Source: Planctomycetota bacterium | GTDB taxonomy: Bacteria > Planctomycetota > Planctomycetia > Gemmatales > Gemmataceae | DNA length: 64,000 nt | Direction of reading: 5' to 3' | Assembly: GCA_016873225.1 (NCBI GenBank) | Contig: VGXS01000001.1 | Span: 124,001 to 188,000 of the forward strand | Shown here: in pieces, positions 1 to 8,635 of the stretch | How the letters are laid out: each line of letters starts with the position of its first letter | How positions within the stretch are numbered: the stretch's first letter is position 1 | Notes under the pieces: model-generated | What the model saw: the letters and a program-made list of their open reading frames with translations, nothing else | What the model was told of the DNA's origin: nothing | The model's database searches: none | Translations under genes and position numbers: made by a program

Positions 1-32
1 CGAAAACCCCGGCAACGCCCAAGAAAAAGTAG
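1..32 (+). CDS. C-terminal tail of an unidentified gene (partial)
   Basis: The first bases read in one frame as a short basic tail ending in KTPATPKKK followed by TAG at 30-32. Lysine/proline/alanine-rich tails are common at the ends of planctomycete DNA-binding proteins, but only about ten codons are visible, so neither the family nor the reality of the gene can be settled here. The stop lies 50 nt upstream of the tRNA. Confidence 0.35.
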   Translation, partial: KTPATPKKK

Positions 33-82
33 TCTTCCGGGTTGCCGAGGCAGGTACCGCCAGATATTTTGATATTTCATAG

Positions 83-156
83 CGGGGCGTGGCGCAGCCT
101 GGTAGCGCGCTTGGTTCGGGACCAAGAGGTCGCAGGTTCGAATCCTGTCGCCCCGA
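83..156 (+). tRNA. tRNA-Pro (CGG)
   Basis: A 74-nt cloverleaf can be folded by hand. The acceptor stem CGGGGCG (83-89) pairs with CGCCCCG (149-155) and A156 is the discriminator base. The anticodon stem CTTGG/CCAAG encloses loop TTCGGGA with anticodon CGG (117-119), which reads the proline codon CCG. The T arm contains GGTTCGAATCC. The 3' CCA is not encoded. CCG is expected to be frequent in a G+C-rich genome such as this one. Confidence 0.95.
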
Positions 157-419
157 CTAGCCAAGCCATACCCTACAATTATTTTGATCGAAATCATTTT
201 TCAGGCCAATATTACTGATATTGGCTCGATATTTTTTGTTGATTCAACCTCTTTCATTTACATAATCTTCATGAACTTCATGTCATGTCGCATGAAGTGA
301 TGGGGTGGCTCGTTGATTACCTCATTCTTGGAAGAAGGAAATCGTCGATCACCCGGACGGAAGACTGGCCTCCGTTAAGGGAATGCAATCGTCGACATTC
401 AAGCGGGCCCGCCTCGCGC

Positions 420-690
420 TTAGAGCAAAATTCAAATAACTGACCTGCTCAAGACCTCAGCACCCGCCATCATTCCGTTAGCCCTTTCATGTCCCTGAAG
501 CGTCGAACGGCGCGTGTGACCTTTCAACTGGCGCTAGATTATTGAATGTCTGCGAGGGCCCCTCACTTCGTTCAGGGCTCCTAAGCATCGTCAGCCTTTG
601 TCTGGCATCATTTTGAGATTCGTTCATCGCTAACGAGCCCCCAGCGAAGTGAGGGGCGAGTCGATCTGCGGACGCCCATCATGTCGCAAA
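420..690. repeat. Dispersed foldback repeat, copy 1
   Basis: This spacer between the tRNA and the lipoprotein gene holds no gene. At 558-609 it has GCCCCTCACTTCGTTC, GGCTCCTAAGCATCG and CAGCCTTTGTCTGGC, followed at 635-660 by the inverted arm GAGCCCCCAGCGAAGTGAGG. Upstream, 420-535 is the reverse complement of sequence at about 8230-8360 (for example GTTAGCCCTTTCATG here and CATGAAAGGGCTAAC there). The same modules recur at 1866-2165, 8001-8462 and 24818-25066, always between genes. Confidence 0.75.
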
Positions 691-806
691 AGCCCAAACA
701 GTATTTGATTAATCCGGTTAGGAAATGCCGGATATTTTTATCGTTTTGACGGCAAAAAACCTCTAGTATATCATTCTCGATCTACCATTTTTCAAGGACC
801 ATTGAC

Positions 807-1688
807 ATGAAGACTTGGCACTTGTTCCTGCTGCCCTTGATTGCAGAATTCATTATCGGTTGCGGGAGTGCGGAGAATAAGTCCAAGGAAATCGCCAGCA
901 GCAAGGGAATCTCCAATAGCAAAAGATTCGCCAGTAGCAAGGGAAACGCCAATAGCAAGGAAATGACCAACAGCATCGGCATGAAGCTGGTGCGGATACC
1001 CAAGGGCAAGTTCATGATGGGTAGCCGCGAAAGGGAAGTTGGAAGAGAAGATAATGAAACCCAACATGAGGTGATTTTGACAAAGGATTTTTACCTTGGA
1101 ATCTATGAGGTCACTCAGGCCGAGTACGAAAAGGTGATGGGTAACAATCCAAGCGAATTCAAAGGTGCCAGTACGCCTGTCGAAATGGTGAGTTGGAACG
1201 ATGCTTCTGAATTCTGCAAGAAGTTATCAGACTTCCCGGAGGAGAAGAAAGCTGGGCGTGTTTACCGTCTGCCAACGGAAGCCCAGTGGGAATACGCGTG
1301 CCGGGCGGGAACGACAACGCCGTTTCATTTTGGCAATGAACTCAACGGCACCCAGGCCAACTGCAATGGGGCCGAGCCATATGGAACCGAAGCCAAGGGG
1401 CCGTATTTGGAAAAGACCAGTGCCGTGGGAAGTTATCCGCCCAATGCTTGGGGCCTTTATGACATGCATGGGAATGTGGATGAGTGGTGTTCGGACTGGT
1501 ATGGCGAATATCTAGTTACAAGAAATACAGATCCACAAGGTCCACAAAAGGGTGAAGTTCGGGTGCTGCGGGGCGGGTCTTGGAACTTCCACTCCAAGAA
1601 CTGTCGGGCCTCGTTTCGCAACGTGGACGTTCTGGGCAACCGCAACTGCGACAACGGTTTCCGGGTTCTCCTCCCCCTAGACTTCTGA
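807..1688 (+). CDS. Formylglycine-generating-enzyme-like (SUMF1/FGE) lipoprotein
   Basis: A 293-residue lipoprotein. The first 20 residues are hydrophobic and end in a lipobox (IIGC, Cys19), so the mature protein should be lipid-anchored outside the cytoplasmic membrane. A serine/lysine/asparagine linker built of 18-bp DNA repeats follows (residues 29-58). The sulfatase-modifying-factor domain then begins at TNSIGMKLVRIPKGKF (about residue 53) and runs to the end, with MGSRE, LPTEAQWEYACRAG, GNVDEWCSDW and RVLRGGSWN. These blocks are diagnostic of the FGE-sulfatase fold, but most planctomycete members are not proven to convert cysteine to formylglycine, and no sulfatase gene lies in the window. 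The start is supported by AAGGA 8 nt upstream. It stands alone between repeat-filled spacers. Confidence 0.9.
   Translation: MKTWHLFLLPLIAEFIIGCGSAENKSKEIASSKGISNSKRFASSKGNANSKEMTNSIGMKLVRIPKGKFMMGSREREVGREDNETQHEVILTKDFYLGIYEVTQAEYEKVMGNNPSEFKGASTPVEMVSWNDASEFCKKLSDFPEEKKAGRVYRLPTEAQWEYACRAGTTTPFHFGNELNGTQANCNGAEPYGTEAKGPYLEKTSAVGSYPPNAWGLYDMHGNVDEWCSDWYGEYLVTRNTDPQGPQKGEVRVLRGGSWNFHSKNCRASFRNVDVLGNRNCDNGFRVLLPLDF
891..980 (+). repeat. Five degenerate 18-bp tandem repeats inside the FGE-like gene
   Basis: Units start at 891, 909, 927, 945 and 963, for example ATCGCCAGCAGCAAGGGA and TTCGCCAGTAGCAAGGGA. They encode the hexapeptides IASSKG, ISNSKR, FASSKG, NANSKE and MTNSIG. The last unit is the normal beginning of the enzyme domain (MTNSIGMKL), so the linker looks as if it grew by tandem copying of the domain's first codons. 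Confidence 0.8.
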
Positions 1689-1865
1689 TTTTGATTGATA
1701 TCTTTATATTGCTATTTGTGGTGTTGATTTTGGGTTGGCTTGTTTTTCCAAAAACGCATCATGGTTGAGATGCAAGTCTATTCTGATTTGCTCACTCATA
1801 CCGTTTTCAAATACATCAATTGGATCGGTAATGACGATAATAAAGCAACTTTCGCATATTAAAAA

Positions 1866-2165
1866 GAGCCCCGAAAAGAGGTGAAAAGCACCGGATTGAG
1901 CGGGTGAATCTCAATACGCCTTACTCACTCCGCTTTCGGCTCCTCTGGGGACTCCATTTGTTTCTACCATGGCTCCCGCAGGTGCTCCTTGACCGACTCG
2001 CCCCTCATTCCACTGGGGGCTCCCAAGTGATGAATGGATCTCAATATGAAGGCCAGACAGAGGCTGACGATGCTTAGGAGCCCAGAACGAAGTGAGGGGC
2101 ACTCGCAAACATTCAACAATTTGCCGCCTGTTCAAGGATCACTCGCGGCGTTCGACGCGCTGAGG
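1866..2165. repeat. Dispersed foldback repeat, copy 2
   Basis: The 912-bp gap between 1689 and 2600 carries no convincing gene. Hairpin module GAGCCCCGAA ... TTGAGCGGGT ... ACTCACTCCGC ... GGCTCC spans 1866-1954. The core module runs from GACTCGCCCCTC at 1994 to the inverted arm GAACGAAGTGAGGGGC ending at 2100, including GCCAGACAGAGGCTGACGAT (the reverse complement of the copy-1 core). The conserved flank CATTCAACAATTTGCCG and GGCGTTCGAC follows up to about 2165. The rest (2166-2600) is AT-richer and shows nothing I recognise. Confidence 0.75.
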
Positions 2166-2600
2166 GCAATTCGCCACTCGCAGTTGCGTGTATCGGTCAC
2201 CTCGACCGAAGCGGCGCGCGGCTAAATGAGTCACTGGCCCATTGTGGGGGTTCTCCGAATAATCCCAATTTGGTCTACAACGTTAGCAGAGTCCGAAATC
2301 TTTGTTGGAAATGATAAAAACAGCATGTCTTGACTCCAATAAGCGACACATTTCATTGTCGCCAAATGAATTCAGCATTTTCGCAAAAAACCACATTTTT
2401 CTTAGCCTTGGAAAGGCGAATTACGATCCAAACCCGTCTTGATTTGCCGGAAATATTGGTTTGTTTTCACTTCGGAACCCCAAGCTGGCGCGCACCGCAC
2501 GGATAGCGCTCCCGACCGGGAAAAACCTTCCCGGCAACCCGTGATCGGTCATTATTGGGATGGAATCTTCGGTGCGATGACTCGCGGGGAACCGAATCTC

Positions 2601-4433
2601 ATGAAAACTTTCGGTATTTCATCCGCTTCATTGTTGATTGCGTTGGCTGGATGCCCCCGGGTTTTCCCGGGCCTAGCGAGCCTGGGCTCCGGGGTGCCGG
2701 TTGTCGTTCCAAAGGGGTTGAATGAAGGGCTTGTCTGCCACCTGAAATTGAAAGGCGACTGCCTGGATCATTCGGGAAACAACAACCATGGCATCAACCG
2801 GGGAGTGAGGCTCGAGGACGGTTCATTCGATGGACGCGGAGCGCATGTTGAGATTCCAGCAACCGAATCCCTGCAGCCAGGTCGCGGCGATTTCACCATT
2901 TCGGCCTGGGTTCACACAGAACCCATCGTCAATGACACCCTTGGCGATGTCGCCAGTTGGTTCGATCCCGACATGAGAAGGGGCGTGAACCTGGGCCTGC
3001 ACTCCAGTTCGGGAGGGTACCAGTCAACGGGCGACGACAGGCGTGTTTCCTTCGGCATCGACGACCATTCGCCGGGCCGGTGGCACGACTGCGGACGCCC
3101 AAGCGCCACGAGCAACTATGTCAGCAACTCGCTGACGGTATTTGACGGACAACTCTACGCGGGAATCATGGATGCCAAGGATGAGTCGGGATGGTGCCAT
3201 GTCTATCGCCACAACGGAGGCAAGGAGTGGATTGATTGCGGCCGTGTCGGCACGGGCAGGACAACCGGCGTGATGGCCCTGATTGTGCACAAGGGAAAGC
3301 TCTACGCCGGGACATCAACCTACGATTGGACGCGCGTGTTCTCAGGAAAGCATGATCCCGCCCGGGTGTACCGATACGAGGGCGGAACCACCTGGACCGA
3401 CTGCGGCCAACCGGGCCAGATGCTGCGGATCAACTGCATGGCCAGCTTTGGCGGCAGGCTTTACCTGGGTGGAGACAGGGGCCTGCCACCGCCCGGGGAG
3501 AAACAATGGACAGGTCGGCCCTATCAGATTTATGTCCATGACGGAGGAACGAAATGGAGCGTCGCCGGGACTTTTCCGCCGGAACCCCCGCGAAGCCTCT
3601 ATCCCCACGCCATGGCCGTGCATGACGGCCGCCTCTATGCCGGGTATCCGAATGTGTTCGCGTTTGACGGGCGCGCCTGGGAATTCGCCGGCACGCCACT
3701 GGGAAAAACCCCGGTGGATCTCAAGCCCGACCTTCAGGTCCATTCGCTCTCGGTGTTCCGCGGAAAATTGGTCGCCGGCATGTGGCCTGAGGCGCGCGTG
3801 GTGGAATACGGCGGAGGGCAACGCTGGGAAGACCGCGGGCGCATGGGTGACGGCACGGAGATCAACGCGCTGTGCGTGTACAACGGCAAGCTCCACGCGG
3901 GGGCCATTCCGCGCGGCGAGGTGTCCCGCTATGACGACTCGACCGGCTGGACATCGCTCAGGAAGTTTTTCTCACCACCGGATTGGAACCCGGGGCCCGC
4001 GACGGCGCCGGTGCGGGCTGAAATCAACAACTGGACACGGGTCACAAGCCTCACCGTGTTCCAAGGCAAACTTTTCGCCAGCATCGGTAGCTGCACCGGG
4101 TCTGTTTTGGATGCCCCCGCCGATATCCGGGGCAGCGTGCATTCCTGGCAAGCCGGCCCCTGCGTCTCATGCGACAGGGACATCGGACATGGGTGGCGGC
4201 ACCTGACGGCCATCAGGCAAGGCGGGGAACTTCGGCTCTATGTCGATGGATTGGCCGTCGCCAGGTCGGAGGCCTTCGAAGCGGCAAGCCATGACCTGAC
4301 ATTGAAACGCCCCCTGTTGGTAGGCTTTGGCCAGCACGATTATTTCACCGGCAAAATCCGTGACTTCCGCCTGCATCGTCGCGCGGTCAAGGAGGAGGAA
4401 ATCACCGCGATGCACAAACAGGGCCCATCTTGA
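2601..4433 (+). CDS. Secreted LamG-domain protein with an inserted seven-repeat beta-propeller
   Basis: The ATG at 2601 gives a 610-residue product starting with a signal sequence (MKTFGISSASLLIALAGCP), perhaps a lipoprotein because of LAGC. An earlier in-frame ATG at 2439 would add 54 residues with no signal character, so I prefer 2601. Residues about 40-120 form the first half of a LamG/concanavalin-like domain (DHSGNNNHG, FDGRGAHVEIP, FTISAWVH). The second half (WRHLTAIRQGGELRLYVDG, KIRDFRLHRRAV) appears only at the C-terminus. Between them are seven copies of a strand motif of the type xLxVFxGKLYAG with intervening W-D-C-G segments, which fits a seven-bladed propeller. The likely role is extracellular carbohydrate or glycoprotein recognition; the substrate is unknown. 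Confidence 0.8.
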   Translation: MKTFGISSASLLIALAGCPRVFPGLASLGSGVPVVVPKGLNEGLVCHLKLKGDCLDHSGNNNHGINRGVRLEDGSFDGRGAHVEIPATESLQPGRGDFTISAWVHTEPIVNDTLGDVASWFDPDMRRGVNLGLHSSSGGYQSTGDDRRVSFGIDDHSPGRWHDCGRPSATSNYVSNSLTVFDGQLYAGIMDAKDESGWCHVYRHNGGKEWIDCGRVGTGRTTGVMALIVHKGKLYAGTSTYDWTRVFSGKHDPARVYRYEGGTTWTDCGQPGQMLRINCMASFGGRLYLGGDRGLPPPGEKQWTGRPYQIYVHDGGTKWSVAGTFPPEPPRSLYPHAMAVHDGRLYAGYPNVFAFDGRAWEFAGTPLGKTPVDLKPDLQVHSLSVFRGKLVAGMWPEARVVEYGGGQRWEDRGRMGDGTEINALCVYNGKLHAGAIPRGEVSRYDDSTGWTSLRKFFSPPDWNPGPATAPVRAEINNWTRVTSLTVFQGKLFASIGSCTGSVLDAPADIRGSVHSWQAGPCVSCDRDIGHGWRHLTAIRQGGELRLYVDGLAVARSEAFEAASHDLTLKRPLLVGFGQHDYFTGKIRDFRLHRRAVKEEEITAMHKQGPS

Positions 4434-4785
4434 AGCCGACATGGTGGCCCCTGAATAGTCCCGCACCCGGCCCCTTGGTGAACACACCTAGGGCGGGCAT
4501 CTCCAACTGTCCGCATGCGGTGTTCGATTCGACGGTTTTCAGCCCCAAAGATGCCACCCAATGTCCACCGCAACCTCGGCAAGATTCCGCAATCGTGTAT
4601 TGGACGCCGTTTCGATCTTTTTGACGTAGCGGGCATGCCTGCCAACAACTTTCACGGATCGTTTCCGGGTTACCGGCTTGTCTTGGTGATCTTAATGAAT
4701 CAGATGGTCCGTTGCGCTAGTATCATCCCATTGGTCTTTTTGTTTTTCTGCGATCAACCAAAGTTTCCTCTCCAAGGATCGAACC
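4434..4785. other. Gene-free spacer
   Basis: These 352 bases between the LamG protein and the oxidoreductase contain no reading frame with family resemblance, no repeat module of the kind seen in the neighbouring gaps and no clear terminator. The promoter of the downstream gene is presumably here, but I cannot place it. Confidence 0.4.
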
Positions 4786-6078
4786 ATGTCACGCTTTTCA
4801 CGCCGGTCTTTCCTGAGGCATTCCGGCGGCTACGGCCTCATCCTTGGACTTCCGGCCGTCAGTTACCGCGCCCTCACCGCCGCGGAATCGCCAAGCGAAC
4901 GGGTCCGGGTCGGGATGATCGGGGTGGGCAACCAGGGCGGCCCCAAGAACAACATGAAGTATTTCCTGCGGAACATCGTCGCCCTGTGCGACCTCGACAA
5001 GAATCACCTCGCCGAGTCGGAAGCGTTCCTGAAAAAGGAAGCCAACCTCTCGGCCTCAACCACCGATGATTACCGCCGGCTGCTCGACTCCAAGGAAATC
5101 GACGCCGTGGTGGTGACGGTACCCGACCAGTGGCATGCCATCATGACCACCGAGGCCTGCAAGGCCGGCAAGGATGTCTACTGCGAAAAGCCGCTCACGC
5201 TGGTCATCAGCGAGGGCAAGCCGATGATCGAGGCGGCGCGCCAGCACAAGCGCGTCGTGCAGACGGGCACCATGCAGCGCAGCGGTGCCGAGTTCAAGCT
5301 CGCCGTGGAACTTGTGAAGAAGGGCTTGGTGGGCCGGGTGAAGGCTGTGAATGTCACCCTGCCCAGCCCCAACTGGGTGGCCCGCGCCGGCAAACCGGTT
5401 CCCGACGGCACGCCACCGGAAGGGTTCGACTACGACCGCTGGCTGGGGCCCGCGCCCATGCGCCCTTACAACAAGAACCATGTCCACTACCTGTTCCGCT
5501 TCTACTGGGATTATTCCGGCGGGCAGCAGACCAACTTCGGCGCCCATCACCTCGACACCGCCCAATGGGGCCTCGGCATGGATGAAAGCGGCCCCGTGGC
5601 GGTCGAGGGAACAGCGAAGTTCCATCCCGAACGATGGTATGAGACCCCCGACACCACCGAGATCCGCTACACCTACGCCAACGGCGTGGTGATGACCTGC
5701 CGGCAGAAACTCAACACGAAGAACCCCGACCAGGGGACGGAGTTCATCGGCGACAAGGGAAGCCTGTTTGTTTACCGCGGGGGCATCGTCACCAATCCCG
5801 CCGAGTTGCTCAAGGGCATCGACATGCCGAAGATCACTTCCAGCCAGGCCAATTTCGCCCATGTGAAGGACTTCTTTGATTGCGTCAAGTCGCGCAAGGC
5901 ACCATGCGCCGATGTCGCCATCGGGCACCGCTCCGCCACCGTGTGCCATCTCGGAAACATCGCGGTGAGGCTGGGCAGGCCGGTCCGCTGGGATCCCGCG
6001 GCGGAGACCATCATCGGCGACACCGAAGCGGCGAAATGGCTGACAAAGGAATACCGCAAGCCTTTCAGGCTGGCCTGA
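4786..6078 (+). CDS. Tat-exported Gfo/Idh/MocA-family oxidoreductase
   Basis: A 430-residue NAD(P)-dependent dehydrogenase-like protein. The N-terminus carries a twin-arginine signal (SRRSFLRHSGG plus a hydrophobic stretch), so it is folded in the cytoplasm and exported to the periplasm. The Rossmann fingerprint VGMIGVGNQGG lies near residue 42, the family motif CEKPLTL at about 136, and the C-terminal alpha/beta domain has the family's substrate-side block GGQQTNFGAHHLDTAQWGLG. Such exported members are strongly expanded in planctomycetes and are thought to act on sugars or sugar derivatives with a tightly held cofactor. The start ATG is followed immediately by the Tat motif. The next gene lies 38 bp downstream on the same strand. 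Confidence 0.92.
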   Translation: MSRFSRRSFLRHSGGYGLILGLPAVSYRALTAAESPSERVRVGMIGVGNQGGPKNNMKYFLRNIVALCDLDKNHLAESEAFLKKEANLSASTTDDYRRLLDSKEIDAVVVTVPDQWHAIMTTEACKAGKDVYCEKPLTLVISEGKPMIEAARQHKRVVQTGTMQRSGAEFKLAVELVKKGLVGRVKAVNVTLPSPNWVARAGKPVPDGTPPEGFDYDRWLGPAPMRPYNKNHVHYLFRFYWDYSGGQQTNFGAHHLDTAQWGLGMDESGPVAVEGTAKFHPERWYETPDTTEIRYTYANGVVMTCRQKLNTKNPDQGTEFIGDKGSLFVYRGGIVTNPAELLKGIDMPKITSSQANFAHVKDFFDCVKSRKAPCADVAIGHRSATVCHLGNIAVRLGRPVRWDPAAETIIGDTEAAKWLTKEYRKPFRLA

Positions 6079-6116
6079 AGAAACGACCCACCCCAAACAA
6101 GCCGAAGGATCTTTCC

Positions 6117-7754
6117 ATGACCATGCGACCGTTCGCGCCGATCGTGCCATTGGCGCTGGCCGTCCTTGCCTTCCCGCTTCCGTGCAAGGCCGAGGATGGC
6201 CCCGTCAAGGGAACCATGGCGGGATACCTGCTGGTTCCCCACCAGAAGGTGCCTGAATCGTTCAACGCGGGATTCTCCATGTATGTCGCCGCCTGGCCGC
6301 TTTTGCGGGAATATCCCGGCAACCAGTTCCAGACGGGATTGTTCGGCACCTGGATGTTCGCGCAATATCCCGGGCCCAAGCCCAAGGACTTGTATTCCGA
6401 CATCGAGGGTGGCCTCGGGTGGTGGCGCGACACCCGGTTCGCCACGGAAACGCCCAAATTCATCATGGGAGGAGTGACTCTCAACTTCAGCGAATGGGCG
6501 AACGGCCCGGGCGCGGGCAAGGGCCGCAACTGGAGCAAACCCCTCGGCTTGTATGGCGTGGCGCAACTGAGCCCGTGGGTTCTCTGGCCACCTGACGGGT
6601 TGAACCTCAAGCAGGGCACCTGCGGGGAGTTGTTCGGGTACGGCTACCTGCCCCTTCCGCTGACGCGCGCCAAGGCGGCCACGGCGGGCAAGCCCGTTCC
6701 GACGGGTGACCAATCCTGGACCCTGTTCCTCAACACGGGCAACTTTAAGGGTCCGGTGACCTTCTTCACGCCTTACTTCTGGTCCAAGGCCACCACGGAA
6801 AAGCCCGAACTGGCCGGCATGTTCCTCGATTCCAAGCCATCGGCGCCCAACAGGGCGCTGCAAATGGAAACCCAGTATGTGCCAAGCCTCCAGGCCACCG
6901 ACTCCAAGGGAACCACATGGGCGCGGATCGCACCGACCTCGTTTCCCCGGGGGCCTAGCGGGGACTCCATTTTGGTTCACAAGATGATGGCCCACGACCG
7001 TGCCGCGCTCTGGAACCAGGTCAAGGACTGGTTCGACGGGGGAAAGGCCGCCAGTGGAAAAATCGACACCCGGGGATCCGCGACCCACACATTCACGGGA
7101 GGGGGTGGATCCACATGGAGGATTTACGGGCCCGATGTTCCGAGGGACAACCGCGTGGCCTTGGCATGGAATTCGTTCGCGACACCCGTCGCCATCGACC
7201 AGGAAACCTACGGCTACCACTGGAACGCCGAGTCCGTTTCAACGACGAAGTCCGGCCCCGCCAGCCTGACCACGCTACCCCAGTACTTCAGGCTCGGCAC
7301 GAACAAGGACAACAAGCCCCTCTGGATTGTCGCCAAGCCCGAGGATGTGCCGGCGGAGACCGGACTGGCCAAGGCTGAATTTCGCCGGCCCAAGGCGGCG
7401 CCCGCCGAGGCCTATGTGACGCCTGAGGAGGCGGAAAGTCCCTGGAGGAAACCCGGGCCGGTGGCGGGCCCTTTCGAGGCCCGACCGGGAGATGGCAGCG
7501 TGCTGACTTATTCCTGGTACAGATTCGCCGACCAACCCGCCTTGTTAAACGCCGACCTGACGCCGGCGGAACGGGAGGAAATGCAAGTCCGCGTGGAAAA
7601 GCTCCACAGGGAATGGAAAAAAGAAAAGGATTACCTGCCGCCACCGTCCATGGGCAGCCTCGCGGAGATCGATCCGGCGCTGATCATGACGCCGCCCAAG
7701 GGTCTGGAAGTGGGTTATGTGCCGATCGTGACAAGGCAGGGCCCGGCCCGTTGA
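6117..7754 (+). CDS. Secreted protein of unknown function
   Basis: The frame is open from further upstream, but GAAGGA 7 nt before the ATG at 6117 and the signal peptide that follows (MTMRPFAPIVPLALAVLAF...CKA) set the start. The product has 545 residues. The mature part has no domain I recognise: it is rich in Trp, Gly and Pro, with segments such as GWWRDTRFATETPKF and GYGYLPLPLTRAK, a glycine run TFTGGGGSTWRIYGPD, and a charged helical stretch (REEMQVRVEKLHREWKKEK) near the end. It is probably co-transcribed with the preceding oxidoreductase (38-bp gap), suggesting a shared periplasmic task. Confidence 0.75.
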   Translation: MTMRPFAPIVPLALAVLAFPLPCKAEDGPVKGTMAGYLLVPHQKVPESFNAGFSMYVAAWPLLREYPGNQFQTGLFGTWMFAQYPGPKPKDLYSDIEGGLGWWRDTRFATETPKFIMGGVTLNFSEWANGPGAGKGRNWSKPLGLYGVAQLSPWVLWPPDGLNLKQGTCGELFGYGYLPLPLTRAKAATAGKPVPTGDQSWTLFLNTGNFKGPVTFFTPYFWSKATTEKPELAGMFLDSKPSAPNRALQMETQYVPSLQATDSKGTTWARIAPTSFPRGPSGDSILVHKMMAHDRAALWNQVKDWFDGGKAASGKIDTRGSATHTFTGGGGSTWRIYGPDVPRDNRVALAWNSFATPVAIDQETYGYHWNAESVSTTKSGPASLTTLPQYFRLGTNKDNKPLWIVAKPEDVPAETGLAKAEFRRPKAAPAEAYVTPEEAESPWRKPGPVAGPFEARPGDGSVLTYSWYRFADQPALLNADLTPAEREEMQVRVEKLHREWKKEKDYLPPPSMGSLAEIDPALIMTPPKGLEVGYVPIVTRQGPAR

Positions 7755-7984
7755 TCCGGAATTTGGCGCGCGATAACAAATCGGCCTGATCAGAAGGCGC
7801 CAAAACAAGCATCTTTGCCCAGGGCGCCATGAGCAGAGATTCGCCGCTTCGCTCGTTATGGCGCCGGGGTTCGTTTTTAAATACACGCGTTCGATTGATG
7901 GTGCCGATAATAAATACGCATTAGAGCGGCCTTCAAATAGGTGAGTTGAATTGTTGGCGCCAACAGAACAAGCACAAATGTGCG
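7755..7984. other. Spacer with repeated GGCGCC palindromes
   Basis: No gene is seen. Four GGCGCC hexamers occur within about 180 bp, two of them in a larger inverted pair (GGCGCCATGAGC facing GCTCGTTATGGCGCC, about 7825-7865). A short motif around 7920-7945 (TTAGAGCGGCCTTCAAATAG) resembles sequence near 420, 8340, 24965 and 25150 and seems to belong to the dispersed repeat family. Confidence 0.4.
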
Positions 7985-8000
7985 TTGAGTAACACCAATA

Positions 8001-8462
8001 GAGCCCCGAACTCTGTCGAAGACGGAATGAGCGGGTTTGGATCAGGAATCGACCCGCTCACTCCGGCGCTACGCGCCAGCGTTCGGGGCTCTTTCGTTTC
8101 TGTTATGGCTCATGTATTTGTTCCTTGATCGACTCGCCCCTCACTTCGCTGGGGGCTCCTAAGCATCGGCAGCCTTTGTCTGGCCTTCCTATGGAAATCC
8201 GTTCATCGCCTGGGAGAGAGGCCATCGCAGGCATTCACCAATCTTCTGCCAGTTCAAAGGCCGCTCGCGGTGTTCGAGTCTTGAAGTGCATGAAAGGGCT
8301 AACGGGTTGGTGGCGGGTTACTACGGTCTTGAGCAGCTCAGTCATTTGAATTCTGCTCAAAGCCTATCAAATCGAGCCGCGAACGGACGCGCGATGTGCC
8401 GGAGTGAGCAGGGGAATTTCCATGTCCCCCGCTCACTCCGCCTTCGGGTCCGCTGGTGGCTC
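8001..8462. repeat. Dispersed foldback repeat, copy 3 (most complete)
   Basis: Module A (8001-8091) is a near-perfect hairpin: outer arms GAGCCCCGAAC and GTTCGGGGCTC, inner arms GGAATGAGCGGGT and ACCCGCTCACTCC. It is followed by module B (8131-8192: GACTCGCCCCTCACTTCGC, GGGGGCTCCTAAGCATCGG, CAGCCTTTGTCTGGC), a conserved flank to about 8350, and a second hairpin of module A type (8374-8462). No protein is encoded: short frames crossing it do not persist between copies. It ends about 170 bp before the stop of the minus-strand gene at 8636. Confidence 0.8.
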
Positions 8463-8635
8463 TTGTTGTTTTTGGATGAGGATGCTTTTTGCGATTTACC
8501 AAATTGAAGAACTCTCTTTTCCCTTGTCGGACCTCATGTCAAAAGGCGCTTGATTTTCACCACCAAGGTGATGCGCCGATCATGAACCAACGACCACGGG
8601 AAGGCATGGCGAAGGATGGCCTTTATCCCATGCCG

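Noticed and set aside
5056-6150. 364-codon antisense frame over the Gfo/Idh/MocA gene
   Set aside because: Long antisense frames are expected in G+C-rich genes; the sense strand has a Tat signal and all family motifs.
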